A DNA stretch of 64,000 nt from an uncultured Prevotellaceae bacterium. GTDB taxonomy: Bacteria > Bacteroidota > Bacteroidia > Bacteroidales > Bacteroidaceae. Shown in pieces: positions 33,784-41,886 of the stretch. A program made the translations under genes and the position numbers. Under the pieces are notes generated by a model. That model was not told the DNA's origin and did not search any database. It saw nothing but the letters and a program-made list of their open reading frames with translations. Every line of letters begins with the position of its first letter. Positions within the stretch are counted from its first letter, which is position 1. The DNA lies in NCBI GenBank assembly GCA_946415365.1, contig CAMKSE010000007.1, positions 77,566-141,565 on the forward strand. Direction: 5' to 3'.

Positions 33784-35949
33784 ATGAGAAAGAGTATCAT
33801 CCTAATCATACTAGTTACACTAGCCACACTAGTAAGAGCCCAAGACGAAGTGAAAATCGGCAAGCAGAACATCAAACTCTCCAGTGACCTGATGACCCCT
33901 GAGGCACTTTGGGCAATGGGGCGTATCGGTGCCGCAGAGGCCAATGCCGACGGTAGCAAGATTGTCTATCAGATAGGCTACTATAGTGTGAAGGCCAACA
34001 AGAGTCAGCAGAAGATTGCCATCATCAATGCCGATGGCACAGGCAACACCACGCTGACCACTGGCTCGAAGTCTGAGAGTGATCCCACATGGCTGAATGG
34101 CAAAATTGCCTTCCTCTCTGGAGGTCAACTTTGGACGATGAATGCCGACGGCTCAGACCGTAAGCAGATCTCCAAGACCTCAAAGGACATCGAGGGGTTC
34201 AAGTTCTCACCTGATGGCAGCAAGGTCATCCTCCTCCATAGCATCGACTACCATGAGGTCATCCAGAAGAATCCCGACGATCTGCCCAAGGCCACAGGTC
34301 GCATAGTGACAGACCTGATGTATCGCCACTGGGATCACTATGTGGAAAGCATCCAGCATCCCTATGTGTATGAAGTAAACAGCGATGGTATCGCTGCAAA
34401 CGGAACGGATATCCTAGAGGGTGAGCCCTACGAATGTCCCATGGAACCCTTCGGCGGCATGGAACAGTTGACATGGAGTCCTGACTCAAAGACCATCGCC
34501 TATACCTGTCGCAAGAAGACAGGTCTGGCCTACTCTATCTCCACCGACTCTGATATCTATATATATAATATAGGTACGCGTGAAACGAAGAACCTCTGCA
34601 AGCCGGAGGGCTACGTAGAGCCGGAGATTGATCCGACCACTTCAATGAAATATCAGAAGGTGAATGCCAAGGAGAATCTCGTCAACAATGTGGGCTACGA
34701 CACCAACCCGCAGTTCTCGCCTGATGGTCAGTATATCGCCTGGCTATCGATGGAGCGCAATGGCTATGAGGCAGACCGTAACCGCTTGTGCTGCTATGAC
34801 TTAACCACAGGTGAGAAGAAATACCTGACAGAGACTTTCGACTCCAACGTCGATGCCTTCGTATGGAGCGACAACAAGGAGACACAAATCTATTTCATCG
34901 GCGTCTGGCACGCTACAGAGAACCTCTACGCTGTCAACTGGAAGGGTGAACTGAAGCAGATTACCAACGACTGGGCTGACTTCGGATCACTGAGTCTGAT
35001 GAACAACGGCAAGCAACTACTGATGGAGCGTCACAGTTTCCTGGCTCCTGCCGACCTCTACATCGTAACGCCCAACTTCAAGAAACCCGAGAAGACGACC
35101 ATCACCCAGCTGACCTTTGAGAACAAGCACATCCTCGACCAGTTGGCAAAGCCTACCATACAACAGCGTTGGGTGAAGACCAGCGACGGCAAGGAGATGC
35201 TCACCTGGATCATCCTGCCCCCGAACTTCGACGAGACGAAGCAATACCCCACCCTGCTTTTCTGCGAGGGCGGTCCGCAGAGTCCTGTTTCACAATTCTG
35301 GAGCTATCGCTGGAACTTCTTCATTATGGCTGCCAACGGCTATGTCATCGTAGCTCCCAACCGTCGTGGTCTGCCTGGTTTCGGACAGGAATGGCTGGAG
35401 GAGATCAGTGGTGACTGGACTGGTCAGTGCATGAGCGACTACCTCGCTGCCATCGACGATGCTGCCAATAACCTGCCATACGTCAATAAGGACAGGCTCG
35501 GAGCCGTAGGTGCCAGCTTCGGAGGTTTTTCCGTCTATTACCTCGCAGGTCATCACGACAAGCGTTTCAAGGCATTCATCTCCCACGATGGTGCCTTCAA
35601 CCTCGCTGCGATGTATTTAGAGACAGAGGAGAACTGGTTCAGTAACTGGGAGTACGACGAGGCATACTGGCATCGTCCGCAACTGCCCAATGCCAAGAAG
35701 ACCTACCACGACTCTCCCCATAAGTACGTAGAGAACTGGGATACCCCCATCCTCTGCATCCATGGTGAGAAGGATTATCGCATCAACTACACCCAGGGTA
35801 TGTCGGCCTTCAATGCTGCCAGAATGAAGGGCATCCCAGCAGAACTGTTGATATTCCCTGACGAGAACCACTGGGTACTGAAGCCCCAGAACGGTATCCT
35901 CTGGCAGCGCACCTACTTCAACTGGCTCGATCGCTGGCTGAAGCAGTAA
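33784..35949 (+). CDS. S9 family serine peptidase (DPP5/acylaminoacyl-peptidase-like), exported
   Basis: This 721-residue exported peptidase has a signal peptide (MRKSIILIILVTLATLVRA), an N-terminal beta-propeller with TolB/WD-like repeats (FSPDGSKVILL, SPDSKTIAYTC, FSPDGQYIAWLS) and a C-terminal alpha/beta-hydrolase domain. The catalytic Ser 578 lies in GASFGG, with an Asp in HGEKDYRIN and a His in DENHWV. The family removes dipeptides or acyl-amino acids from oligopeptides and feeds peptide-using Bacteroidales. The signal-peptide core is encoded by a nonamer repeat. It probably shares the yidC transcript. Alternatives are prolyl tripeptidyl peptidase or another S9C member. Confidence 0.9.
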   Translation: MRKSIILIILVTLATLVRAQDEVKIGKQNIKLSSDLMTPEALWAMGRIGAAEANADGSKIVYQIGYYSVKANKSQQKIAIINADGTGNTTLTTGSKSESDPTWLNGKIAFLSGGQLWTMNADGSDRKQISKTSKDIEGFKFSPDGSKVILLHSIDYHEVIQKNPDDLPKATGRIVTDLMYRHWDHYVESIQHPYVYEVNSDGIAANGTDILEGEPYECPMEPFGGMEQLTWSPDSKTIAYTCRKKTGLAYSISTDSDIYIYNIGTRETKNLCKPEGYVEPEIDPTTSMKYQKVNAKENLVNNVGYDTNPQFSPDGQYIAWLSMERNGYEADRNRLCCYDLTTGEKKYLTETFDSNVDAFVWSDNKETQIYFIGVWHATENLYAVNWKGELKQITNDWADFGSLSLMNNGKQLLMERHSFLAPADLYIVTPNFKKPEKTTITQLTFENKHILDQLAKPTIQQRWVKTSDGKEMLTWIILPPNFDETKQYPTLLFCEGGPQSPVSQFWSYRWNFFIMAANGYVIVAPNRRGLPGFGQEWLEEISGDWTGQCMSDYLAAIDDAANNLPYVNKDRLGAVGASFGGFSVYYLAGHHDKRFKAFISHDGAFNLAAMYLETEENWFSNWEYDEAYWHRPQLPNAKKTYHDSPHKYVENWDTPILCIHGEKDYRINYTQGMSAFNAARMKGIPAELLIFPDENHWVLKPQNGILWQRTYFNWLDRWLKQ
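33811..33837 (+). repeat. Nonamer repeat encoding the signal-peptide core
   Basis: CTAGTTACA, CTAGCCACA and CTAGTAAGA are three in-frame 9-base units (residues L-V-T, L-A-T, L-V-R). The same CTAGT-type 9-base repeat is found non-coding at 60773-60808. Confidence 0.7.
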
Positions 35950-35950
35950 A

Positions 35951-37213
35951 CTAACGCCCAATGTGCATCCGCAGGCCGAACTCGATGGAGGGTGCCAGCG
36001 GATGTTCCTTATAATAATGATCCAATTGAGTGCCGTCGCTGAAGTAATAGCCCAGCGACGGCTCTATATATGCCCCTAATAAAGAGGCAAAGGCATACTC
36101 TGCGCCAACAGCCGCATTGACAGACCACTGCCAAGGCTTCTTCCCCATATAGTCGCCATCCAGACTGACACTCACGCACTTCTCCACCATCGCCCCACCA
36201 GCGAGATAGACACTAAAACGATTAGCCGTCCATAGTTGCCAGGCCACACCCAAAGGCACACCAATATAGTGCAACCGCTGGCTATAGCTGATATTCCTAT
36301 AAAGCGGGAAGCTGAACTCTGAATAAAGACGGGTATAGCTGATGCCACTCATCAAGGCTAGACGAGGATGGAACTGATAATGCAGGCTCAGGCCAAAACG
36401 TATAGGTAGGCGATGCTTTGAGAGATACTCACTAACAGTATAGGACATAGCACTTTGAGTAGAATAATATTCATAATTTATTTGGGTAGAAGGATCATAA
36501 TAAGTTTCACCCACTGTGTTCATTTTAGAGTATCGATACAGCTTATCAGTGTAAACAGAGTTGTTCGAAGCCAACAATCCTCCAGAGGCATTGAGGCCAA
36601 TAGTCCATTTGCCAGCGTCAGAGGACTTTTTCGTGGTGGGGACGGAGGTAGGCTCTAGATACAATTCAGAAATCACATTGGGTGATCCATGATTCAGACT
36701 AAGAGAATCACGCGACCTGTCAGCGAGGTTTCTGTCCAATCCGCTATTCTCTGCCTCAACAGAATCAGTGGGACAAATTCTTGATTCAGGCTTTGCCTCA
36801 GAATCAAGCGACCTGTTCTCCTGATTCTTGTCCCCCAGATTCTGCTGACTCTGCTTGTGAGAATGAACAGCCAACATCTGATATGAAGGAGCTTTCTTGA
36901 CGACTGATTTCTTTTGGATATTCGACAATTCTGGTTTCTCTGAGACTTCATTTAAAACCTTTTCGGCCTCAGCGACAGTCTCATCATCTCCCCATTGATA
37001 GGCCACAAAGACACCCACCAGCGCCAATATCCCTGCTGCAGTAGCCCAAACCCAACGCTTCATTCGGGCCGTTTTTCTGGCAGGAGCAGGCATTGGAGCT
37101 GGCTCAGGCTCTATCCCCAGCCGCTCGCAGATGGATTCCCAAAGCTCTGGAGGGGGCTCCACCTCATAGTTCTCCAGGCGCTTTCTCAGTCTTTCAGTCC
37201 AGTCGTCATTCAT
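35951..37213 (-). CDS. Sigma-factor-coupled protein: inner-membrane helix plus outer-membrane beta-barrel
   Basis: This 420-residue protein starts with a cytoplasmic, charged segment (MNDDWTERLRKRLENYEVEP) and one membrane helix (about residues 53-73, WVWATAAGILALVGVFVAYQ). A polar linker to about residue 185 follows, then a beta-rich domain with alternating strands, such as FGLSLHYQFHPRLALMSGIS and WSVNAAVGAEYAFASLLGAY, ending in SIEFGLRMHIGR like a PorT-type barrel. The start at 37213 overlaps the sigma gene stop as ATGA. Known analogy: anti-sigma factors are often coupled to ECF sigma genes, but a barrel domain is not typical. Linker residues about 129-151 come from a palindromic repeat. 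Its role as anti-sigma factor is inferred from position. Confidence 0.8.
   Translation of the reverse strand: MNDDWTERLRKRLENYEVEPPPELWESICERLGIEPEPAPMPAPARKTARMKRWVWATAAGILALVGVFVAYQWGDDETVAEAEKVLNEVSEKPELSNIQKKSVVKKAPSYQMLAVHSHKQSQQNLGDKNQENRSLDSEAKPESRICPTDSVEAENSGLDRNLADRSRDSLSLNHGSPNVISELYLEPTSVPTTKKSSDAGKWTIGLNASGGLLASNNSVYTDKLYRYSKMNTVGETYYDPSTQINYEYYSTQSAMSYTVSEYLSKHRLPIRFGLSLHYQFHPRLALMSGISYTRLYSEFSFPLYRNISYSQRLHYIGVPLGVAWQLWTANRFSVYLAGGAMVEKCVSVSLDGDYMGKKPWQWSVNAAVGAEYAFASLLGAYIEPSLGYYFSDGTQLDHYYKEHPLAPSIEFGLRMHIGR
36704..36845 (+). repeat. Composite palindromic repeat inside a coding sequence, copy 2, with partial flanking copies
   Basis: AGAATCAGTGGGACA with a following TTGATTC (36761-36787) and AGAATCAAGCGACCTG with CTGATTCT (36800-36828) match the two halves of the copy at 9163-9223 at most positions. 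A partial unit, AGAATCACGCGACCTGT, precedes it (36704-36720), and TGTCCCCCAGATTCT follows. Confidence 0.8.
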
Positions 37214-37779
37214 TGTCTTTCCTTCTTTAGTTCCTTGATTCTTCTTGCCAACAATTGCTTCGCGTAATAGAGTTGTGATGACGAGGTGCCCACCGTGACA
37301 TTCAGCAGCTCTGCTATCTGTTTGTGCGAATAGCCCTCGAAGACATAGAGGTTCAGCACCGTGCGACATCCGTCTGGCAACGAACTGACCAGTCGATGCA
37401 GTTCCTCTGGCGTAAGCATCTCTGTCTCAATGGTTTCGCTGTCGGATAGCTGAGCGACTGAGAACTCATTCATGTCTGGCTCTGCGATTCTCATGCCCAG
37501 CGTTGCCTTCAGCCGCTTGCGTTCCCTGAGGAAACAGAGGGCTTCGTTGACGACGATACGTCTCATCCACATCCTCAAGGCCGCCTCACCTCGATAGTCT
37601 AAGGTCGGCATCGACGCGAAGATCTTCACGAAACTCTCTTGCAGCACGTCCTTCGCATCACTCTCGGAAGGCACATAGCGGTAGCAGACCGATGACAGCT
37701 CACGGATGTACATCTGATAGAGCTGGCTCATCGCCCACTGGTCTTTCTGCCGTATGCGCTCAACGAGATTATCGACCAT
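37210..37779 (-). CDS. ECF-type RNA polymerase sigma factor
   Basis: This 189-residue protein has region 2 (WAMSQLYQMYIREL, DAKDVLQESFVKIFASM, MWMRRIVVNEALCFLRERKR) and region 4 (HRLVSSLPDGCRTVLNLYVF, then GYSHKQIAELLNVTVGTSSS, the helix-turn-helix). The size and order are those of Bacteroidetes ECF sigma factors. It directs RNA polymerase to a small set of promoters and is normally held by a partner; the coupled downstream gene (ATGA overlap) is the likely partner. The start region includes a 14-bp inverted repeat and a TACTTTTG box, which may serve autoregulation. Confidence 0.94.
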   Translation of the reverse strand: MVDNLVERIRQKDQWAMSQLYQMYIRELSSVCYRYVPSESDAKDVLQESFVKIFASMPTLDYRGEAALRMWMRRIVVNEALCFLRERKRLKATLGMRIAEPDMNEFSVAQLSDSETIETEMLTPEELHRLVSSLPDGCRTVLNLYVFEGYSHKQIAELLNVTVGTSSSQLYYAKQLLARRIKELKKERQ

Positions 37780-37808
37780 ATACTTTATTCGTTCTACCTT
37801 TATAATGT

Positions 37809-37816
37809 CAAAAGTA
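37809..37816 (-). promoter_or_regulatory. -7 element of the ECF sigma operon
   Basis: TACTTTTG on the minus strand, 30 bases before the sigma ATG, overlapping the edge of an inverted repeat. No standard -33 box; it could be read by the sigma factor itself. Confidence 0.45.
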
Positions 37817-37817
37817 C

Positions 37818-37880
37818 GGAAATCTTGGAAGGGGACGCTATCTTTTTAGATTCTTTAACGCAATTTCTTCCAAGATTTCC
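37818..37880. repeat. 14-bp inverted repeat between divergent sigma and lipoprotein genes
   Basis: GGAAATCTTGGAAG (37818-37831) and CTTCCAAGATTTCC (37867-37880) are perfectly complementary with a 35-base AT-rich loop. Possible operator or a pair of divergent ECF promoter boxes. Confidence 0.65.
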
Positions 37881-37924
37881 CGTTTTTCATCATTATAAGG
37901 GTGAAACATTCAATAAAAACGTAT

Positions 37925-38362
37925 ATGAAGAAAAACAGTATTCTATGGATGAGCCTGCTTCTGCTGATGGTGGCAGGATGCAGCAACGACGATGAAGGTA
38001 GCGGATATATCACTCCCAACAGTCTGTTAGGGAAATGGGAAGCTGCTCATCGCAGCAACAATCCTGACGTGTTCGACACTGCCGACTTGTGGGAATTCAT
38101 CTTCTTGGCCGATGGTACAGGCGTCTCTGACATCAGCACAAGACAGTTCAAGTATGAAATCAAGGGCAATCACATCCTCCTGCACTTCCTTAAAAGCGAG
38201 ACATATTACGGACAAGTGGAGTATGAATTCGAGATAGAATCCTATTCGTATGACATCATGGAATGGGAAGAGATTAACCTCGGCTACCCAGGCAACAATA
38301 CCCAGCACCTGAAATTCTACCGCTCAAAAGGTGGCATAAACTTCATAGAGCCACTCAACTAA
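37925..38362 (+). CDS. Small lipoprotein, lipocalin-like size, function unknown
   Basis: This 145-residue protein has a lipoprotein signal ending in LLLLMVAGCSNDDEGSG (lipobox VAGC), followed by a beta-rich domain beginning NSLLGKWEAAHRS. It resembles Bacteroidetes lipocalin-like or DUF-type lipoproteins, in which the GxW motif starts the barrel. The acidic residues after Cys are the surface-export type seen in Bacteroidetes. The ATG at 37925 fits the signal; a GTG at 37901 would add a polar extension. It is divergent from the sigma gene and 53 bases upstream of the serpin, so it may share the serpin transcript. Confidence 0.75.
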   Translation: MKKNSILWMSLLLLMVAGCSNDDEGSGYITPNSLLGKWEAAHRSNNPDVFDTADLWEFIFLADGTGVSDISTRQFKYEIKGNHILLHFLKSETYYGQVEYEFEIESYSYDIMEWEEINLGYPGNNTQHLKFYRSKGGINFIEPLN

Positions 38363-38415
38363 TAAAAATGAACGTATGAAAAAGAAAGATGTATTCAATA
38401 ATATCAAATAATACA

Positions 38416-39771
38416 ATGAAAAGAATCTGCCAACTATTAGGAATGACAGTCGTGCTGAGTTGCGGACTGCAATCATGTTCATCTTCGGAGGACGAGGTGG
38501 ATCTTGGCGAGGCCAAGAAAGTCGTGAATATGTTGTCGGAGTCTGTTCCCATAGAACTGACCACAGAGCAACAAGTGTTTGTAAACGACAACAACCAGTT
38601 CACGCTCAACTTCCTGAAGACCGTCAACGAGATGGATCGTAGCGGCAAGAGCTTTATCTATTCACCCCTGAGTATCACCTACGTCTTAGGTATGGTGAAC
38701 GATGCTGCCGTAGGTGAAACGGAAAGGGAGTTGGAGCAGACACTTGGTTTCCATGAGGGAGGTATCCAGGCTGTGAATGAGTACTGCAAGAAACTGATCG
38801 ACGGCCTGCCAAAGGTGGACAACAAGGTGACGCTCAACATCGCCAATGCCATCTTCCTGAACAAAGGCTGCACGCTGAAGCCACAGTTCACGCAGGACAT
38901 GCAGACCTATTATGATGCTAAAGCCGAAGCTCTCGACTTCAAGGCAGCTGAAACCCTCGACCATATCAACGGCTGGTGTAATGAGAAGTCCAATGGTATG
39001 ATACCAACCATCCTGGATGGAGTAGACCCCTCGATGGTGTCGTACCTGCTAAATGCCATCTACTTCAAGGCAGACTGGGCCTCGAAGTTCGACCAGAAGA
39101 ACACTAAGGAAGAAAGCTTTACCACAGAAAATGGCAAAACAAACATACCAATGATGCACCAGAATGTACTTATTCAGTATATTAACAACAGTATGTTCTC
39201 TACTGTCAAGATTCCCTATGGCAATGGTATGTGGAATATGATGGTTATGTTGCCAGAGGAAGGATATACTACAGACCATATCATCAACCATCTGACTGCA
39301 TTAGGCCTTAACGGTGTAGAAGGAGCTTTCTGTGAAATAGTAGATGGAATGGCAACGTTGAGTGTAAAAAGCTTTAGCCCCTATGAGGTGGATTTGAAGT
39401 TGCCACGCTTTGAGACATCATCAGATACAGATAAGCTCGATACTGGAGAACCCAATAAAATGAAAGGTCTCATAAGTATCATGCAAAAGATGGGCATCAA
39501 TCGGGCTTTCATCGATGGTATGGCAGAGATTCCCAACATGTGTGAATATCCTCTATATATCGCCATGATGCGCCAGAAGGCTAAGATCAAGGTAAACGAA
39601 GAAGGCTCGGAAGCTGCTGCTGTTACTGTGGCTGGTGTGTCGTTTAAATCTGCAAGCGGCCCCATTGAGTATCCCAAGGCCACCTTTCACGCCAATCGTC
39701 CCTTCGTTTATGTCATCCAAGAAGCCTCTTCTGGCGTTATCCTCTTCGTTGGCAAGTTTACGGGGAAATGA
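38416..39771 (+). CDS. Lipoprotein serpin (serine protease inhibitor)
   Basis: This 451-residue serpin has a lipoprotein signal (ending LSCGLQSCSSSEDEVD). The fold markers FIYSPLSITYVLGMVNDAAV, ISYLLNA-type strand SYLLNAIYFKADWASKFDQK and a full C-terminal RPFVYVIQEASSGVILFVGK are present, and the length is normal for a serpin. The reactive-centre loop has an inhibitory-type hinge, GSEAAAVT (P15-P8), and by alignment to alpha-1-antitrypsin P1 is Lys 411 and P1' Ser 412. That predicts inhibition of trypsin-like proteases. The ATG at 38416 gives the lipoprotein signal; an ATG at 38389 would add 9 residues. Family members in Bacteroidetes (miropin) protect against host or bacterial proteases. 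Confidence 0.94.
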   Translation: MKRICQLLGMTVVLSCGLQSCSSSEDEVDLGEAKKVVNMLSESVPIELTTEQQVFVNDNNQFTLNFLKTVNEMDRSGKSFIYSPLSITYVLGMVNDAAVGETERELEQTLGFHEGGIQAVNEYCKKLIDGLPKVDNKVTLNIANAIFLNKGCTLKPQFTQDMQTYYDAKAEALDFKAAETLDHINGWCNEKSNGMIPTILDGVDPSMVSYLLNAIYFKADWASKFDQKNTKEESFTTENGKTNIPMMHQNVLIQYINNSMFSTVKIPYGNGMWNMMVMLPEEGYTTDHIINHLTALGLNGVEGAFCEIVDGMATLSVKSFSPYEVDLKLPRFETSSDTDKLDTGEPNKMKGLISIMQKMGINRAFIDGMAEIPNMCEYPLYIAMMRQKAKIKVNEEGSEAAAVTVAGVSFKSASGPIEYPKATFHANRPFVYVIQEASSGVILFVGKFTGK

Positions 39772-39815
39772 GTATATCAAATATCTTTACAAAATTAAAT
39801 TAATCAGGCCTCACT

Positions 39816-39884
39816 CGGAGTTTGCAGGCAGGAAAGTGGGAGTTTCCTGCCTGCAAAGTCTGACTTTCCTGCCTGTAAACTCCG
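39816..39884. repeat. Three-armed repeat with alternative pairings downstream of the serpin
   Basis: Arm A at 39816-39837 (CGGAGTTTGCAGGCAGG...) pairs perfectly over 15 bp with arm B (39843-39857, 7-base loop). It also pairs over 22 bp with arm C (39863-39884), with one mismatch. A-B and A-C pairings are mutually exclusive. The remaining 379-base gene-free stretch (39772-40150) contains the terminator and the next promoter. Confidence 0.8.
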
Positions 39885-40024
39885 ACTTTAGTTAGCCTAA
39901 AACCTGGACGATCATAAATCATTGATAATCAGAAACATACCGCTCTGTACGAAGCAAGCTTTATGATTGTAATTTTTCTTTACACAATCGTATTAATTCA
40001 TGTGTTATTGAGAATAGTTACTGG

Positions 40025-40058
40025 AACGCAAAGGCTTGGACCTACTTTTGCGTTTTTT
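40025..40058 (+). terminator. Probable intrinsic terminator
   Basis: AACGCAAA (40025-40032) and TTTGCGTT (40047-40054) make an 8-bp stem followed by six T. The loop is 14 bases. It would end transcription coming from the serpin. Confidence 0.6.
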
Positions 40059-40113
40059 GAAGGATTTCTTCATTAATCTTCCAAAATAGCTTTCTTTATA
40101 CAAACTTTTTTCG

Positions 40114-40121
40114 TAACTTTG
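40114..40121 (+). promoter_or_regulatory. Promoter -7 element of the MFS-DUF1846-MFS unit
   Basis: TAACTTTG, 30 bases before the MFS ATG. A TTTC at 40091-40094 is a weak -33 candidate at a 19-base spacing. Confidence 0.6.
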
Positions 40122-40150
40122 CAGCCAAATTAAGAAAATAACCCATTAAA

Positions 40151-41773
40151 ATGACACAAGCAATTCAAAAGACTCTCAGAGACTCTGCCGGCATGCGGTG
40201 GACGGCTCTGTTGCTGCTGGCACTGGCTATGTTCTGCAGCTACATCTTTATGGACATCCTCTCTCCCATCAAGGACCTGATGCAGGAGACGCGCGGCTGG
40301 GACTCAACCGCATTCGGCACGATGCAGGGCTCCGAGGTGTTCCTCAACGTTTTCGTGTTCTTCCTCATCTTCGCAGGCATCATTCTCGACAAGATGGGCG
40401 TGCGCTTCACAGCCGTTCTCTCGGCAGTTGTCATGCTCATAGGAGCCTGCGTGAAGTGGTATGCCGTGAGCGAATCGTTCATGGGAAGCGGCTTGGAGAC
40501 ATGGTTCACCAATAACCTTAATTACATACCCATATTCGATGAATTAGGAGTAAGCCCATTCTACGAGGGCATGCCAGCATCGGCGAAGTTTGCAGCCTGC
40601 GGTTTCATGATCTTCGGCTGCGGCTGTGAGATGGCAGGTATCACCGTTTCGAGAGGTATCGTGAAGTGGTTCAAGGGTCGTGAGATGGCTTTGGCCATGG
40701 GTTCTGAGATGGCGCTGGCTCGTCTGGGAGTTGCAACCTGTATGATATTCTCACCCTTCTTCGCACGTCTTGGTGGTGAGATTTCCGTCACTCGTAGCGT
40801 TGCCTTCGGCGTAGTACTCATGTGCATCGCCCTGATTATGACCATCGTCTATTTCTTCATGGACCAGAAACTCGACTCGCAGACAGGCGAAGCCGAGGAG
40901 AAGGACGATCCGTTCAAGGTCAGCGATATCGGCAAGATTCTCAGCGACAGCGGCTTCTGGATTGTCGCCCTGCTCTGCGTACTATACTACTCGGCCATCT
41001 TCCCCTTCCAGAAGTACGCCGTCAACATGCTGCAGTGCAACCTCACGCTGACGCCTCCCGATGCCGAGTCCTTCTGGGCTTCGTCATCAGTAACCATCGT
41101 TCAGTATGTCATCATGCTCATCGTGGCTGCCGCAGGCTTCGCCTCGAACTTCCAGAAGAAGGCCAACATGAAGTACGGTCTGCTGGCCATATCGATTATC
41201 TCGCTCATCACCTATTGTTATATGGGCTTCATGCGCCAGTCGGCAGAGTCCATCTTCGCCGTGTTCCCACTGTTGGCCGTGCTCATCACACCCATCTTAG
41301 GCTCGTATCTCGACCATCATGGCAAAGCAGCCTCGATGCTCGTACTGGGTTCGTTGCTGCTCATCGGTTGTCACCTGACATTCGCCTTCGTGTTGCCTAT
41401 GTTCAAAGGCAGCGCCGTGGGAGGCATCATCATCGCCTACGCCACAATTCTCGTGCTGGGTGCCTCGTTCTCACTCGTACCCGCAAGCCTCTGGCCCTCA
41501 GTACCTAAGCTTGTTGACGCTAAAGTGATTGGTTCAGCCTATGCCCTTATCTTCTGGATCCAAAATATCGGCCTATGGCTATTCCCCCTGCTCATCGGTA
41601 AGGTGCTCGATGCCACCAATCCCGGTGTGACCGATCCCACGAAGTTCGACTACACCGCCCCGCTGGTGATGCTTGCATGCCTCGGCGTAGCCGCCCTCAT
41701 CCTTGGCTTCGTTCTGAAAGCTGTCGACAAGAAGAAAGGCATTGGCCTTGAACTACCGAATATACAGAAGTAA
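40151..41773 (+). CDS. MFS transporter, 540 aa
   Basis: This twelve-helix major facilitator transporter has the inter-domain loop motif DKMGVRFTAVLSAVV after helix 2 and a short hydrophilic centre (MDQKLDSQTGEAEEKDDPFK). It is clearly related to the MFS protein at 43352: shared LSPIKDLM/MSPLETLL start, GCEMAGITVSRG against GYEMTGITVSKA, and a C-terminal LELPNIQK against LQLPNIRK. It includes an extra periplasmic loop of about 40 residues between helices 3 and 4. The substrate is unknown. It is the first gene of a unit with the DUF1846 gene 113 bases downstream. Confidence 0.87.
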   Translation: MTQAIQKTLRDSAGMRWTALLLLALAMFCSYIFMDILSPIKDLMQETRGWDSTAFGTMQGSEVFLNVFVFFLIFAGIILDKMGVRFTAVLSAVVMLIGACVKWYAVSESFMGSGLETWFTNNLNYIPIFDELGVSPFYEGMPASAKFAACGFMIFGCGCEMAGITVSRGIVKWFKGREMALAMGSEMALARLGVATCMIFSPFFARLGGEISVTRSVAFGVVLMCIALIMTIVYFFMDQKLDSQTGEAEEKDDPFKVSDIGKILSDSGFWIVALLCVLYYSAIFPFQKYAVNMLQCNLTLTPPDAESFWASSSVTIVQYVIMLIVAAAGFASNFQKKANMKYGLLAISIISLITYCYMGFMRQSAESIFAVFPLLAVLITPILGSYLDHHGKAASMLVLGSLLLIGCHLTFAFVLPMFKGSAVGGIIIAYATILVLGASFSLVPASLWPSVPKLVDAKVIGSAYALIFWIQNIGLWLFPLLIGKVLDATNPGVTDPTKFDYTAPLVMLACLGVAALILGFVLKAVDKKKGIGLELPNIQK

Positions 41774-41800
41774 GACAGATGAACTCTTGTTTTTAGACAG

Positions 41801-41860
41801 AAGAACATAAGAAACAAAAGGGCTGCGCCAAGAAAAGAAATAATATGAACTTATGTTCTT
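41801..41860. repeat. Inverted repeat in the spacer between MFS and DUF1846 genes
   Basis: AAGAACATAAG (41801-41811) and CTTATGTTCTT (41850-41860) are complementary over 11 bp, with a further partial copy (CTTATGTTTAAACATAA) behind. It may be a regulatory hairpin within the operon. Confidence 0.5.
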
Positions 41861-41886
41861 ATGTTTAAACATAAAATAGAATATGT

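Noticed and set aside
39772..40150. tRNA or small structured RNA gene in the spacer after the serpin
   Set aside because: The hairpins do not form a cloverleaf and no TTCGA-type T-loop is present; the repeat arms explain the structure.
40822..41508. Open frame of 228 codons in another frame of the first MFS gene
   Set aside because: Arg/His-rich product in +1 frame of a clear transporter; no independent support.
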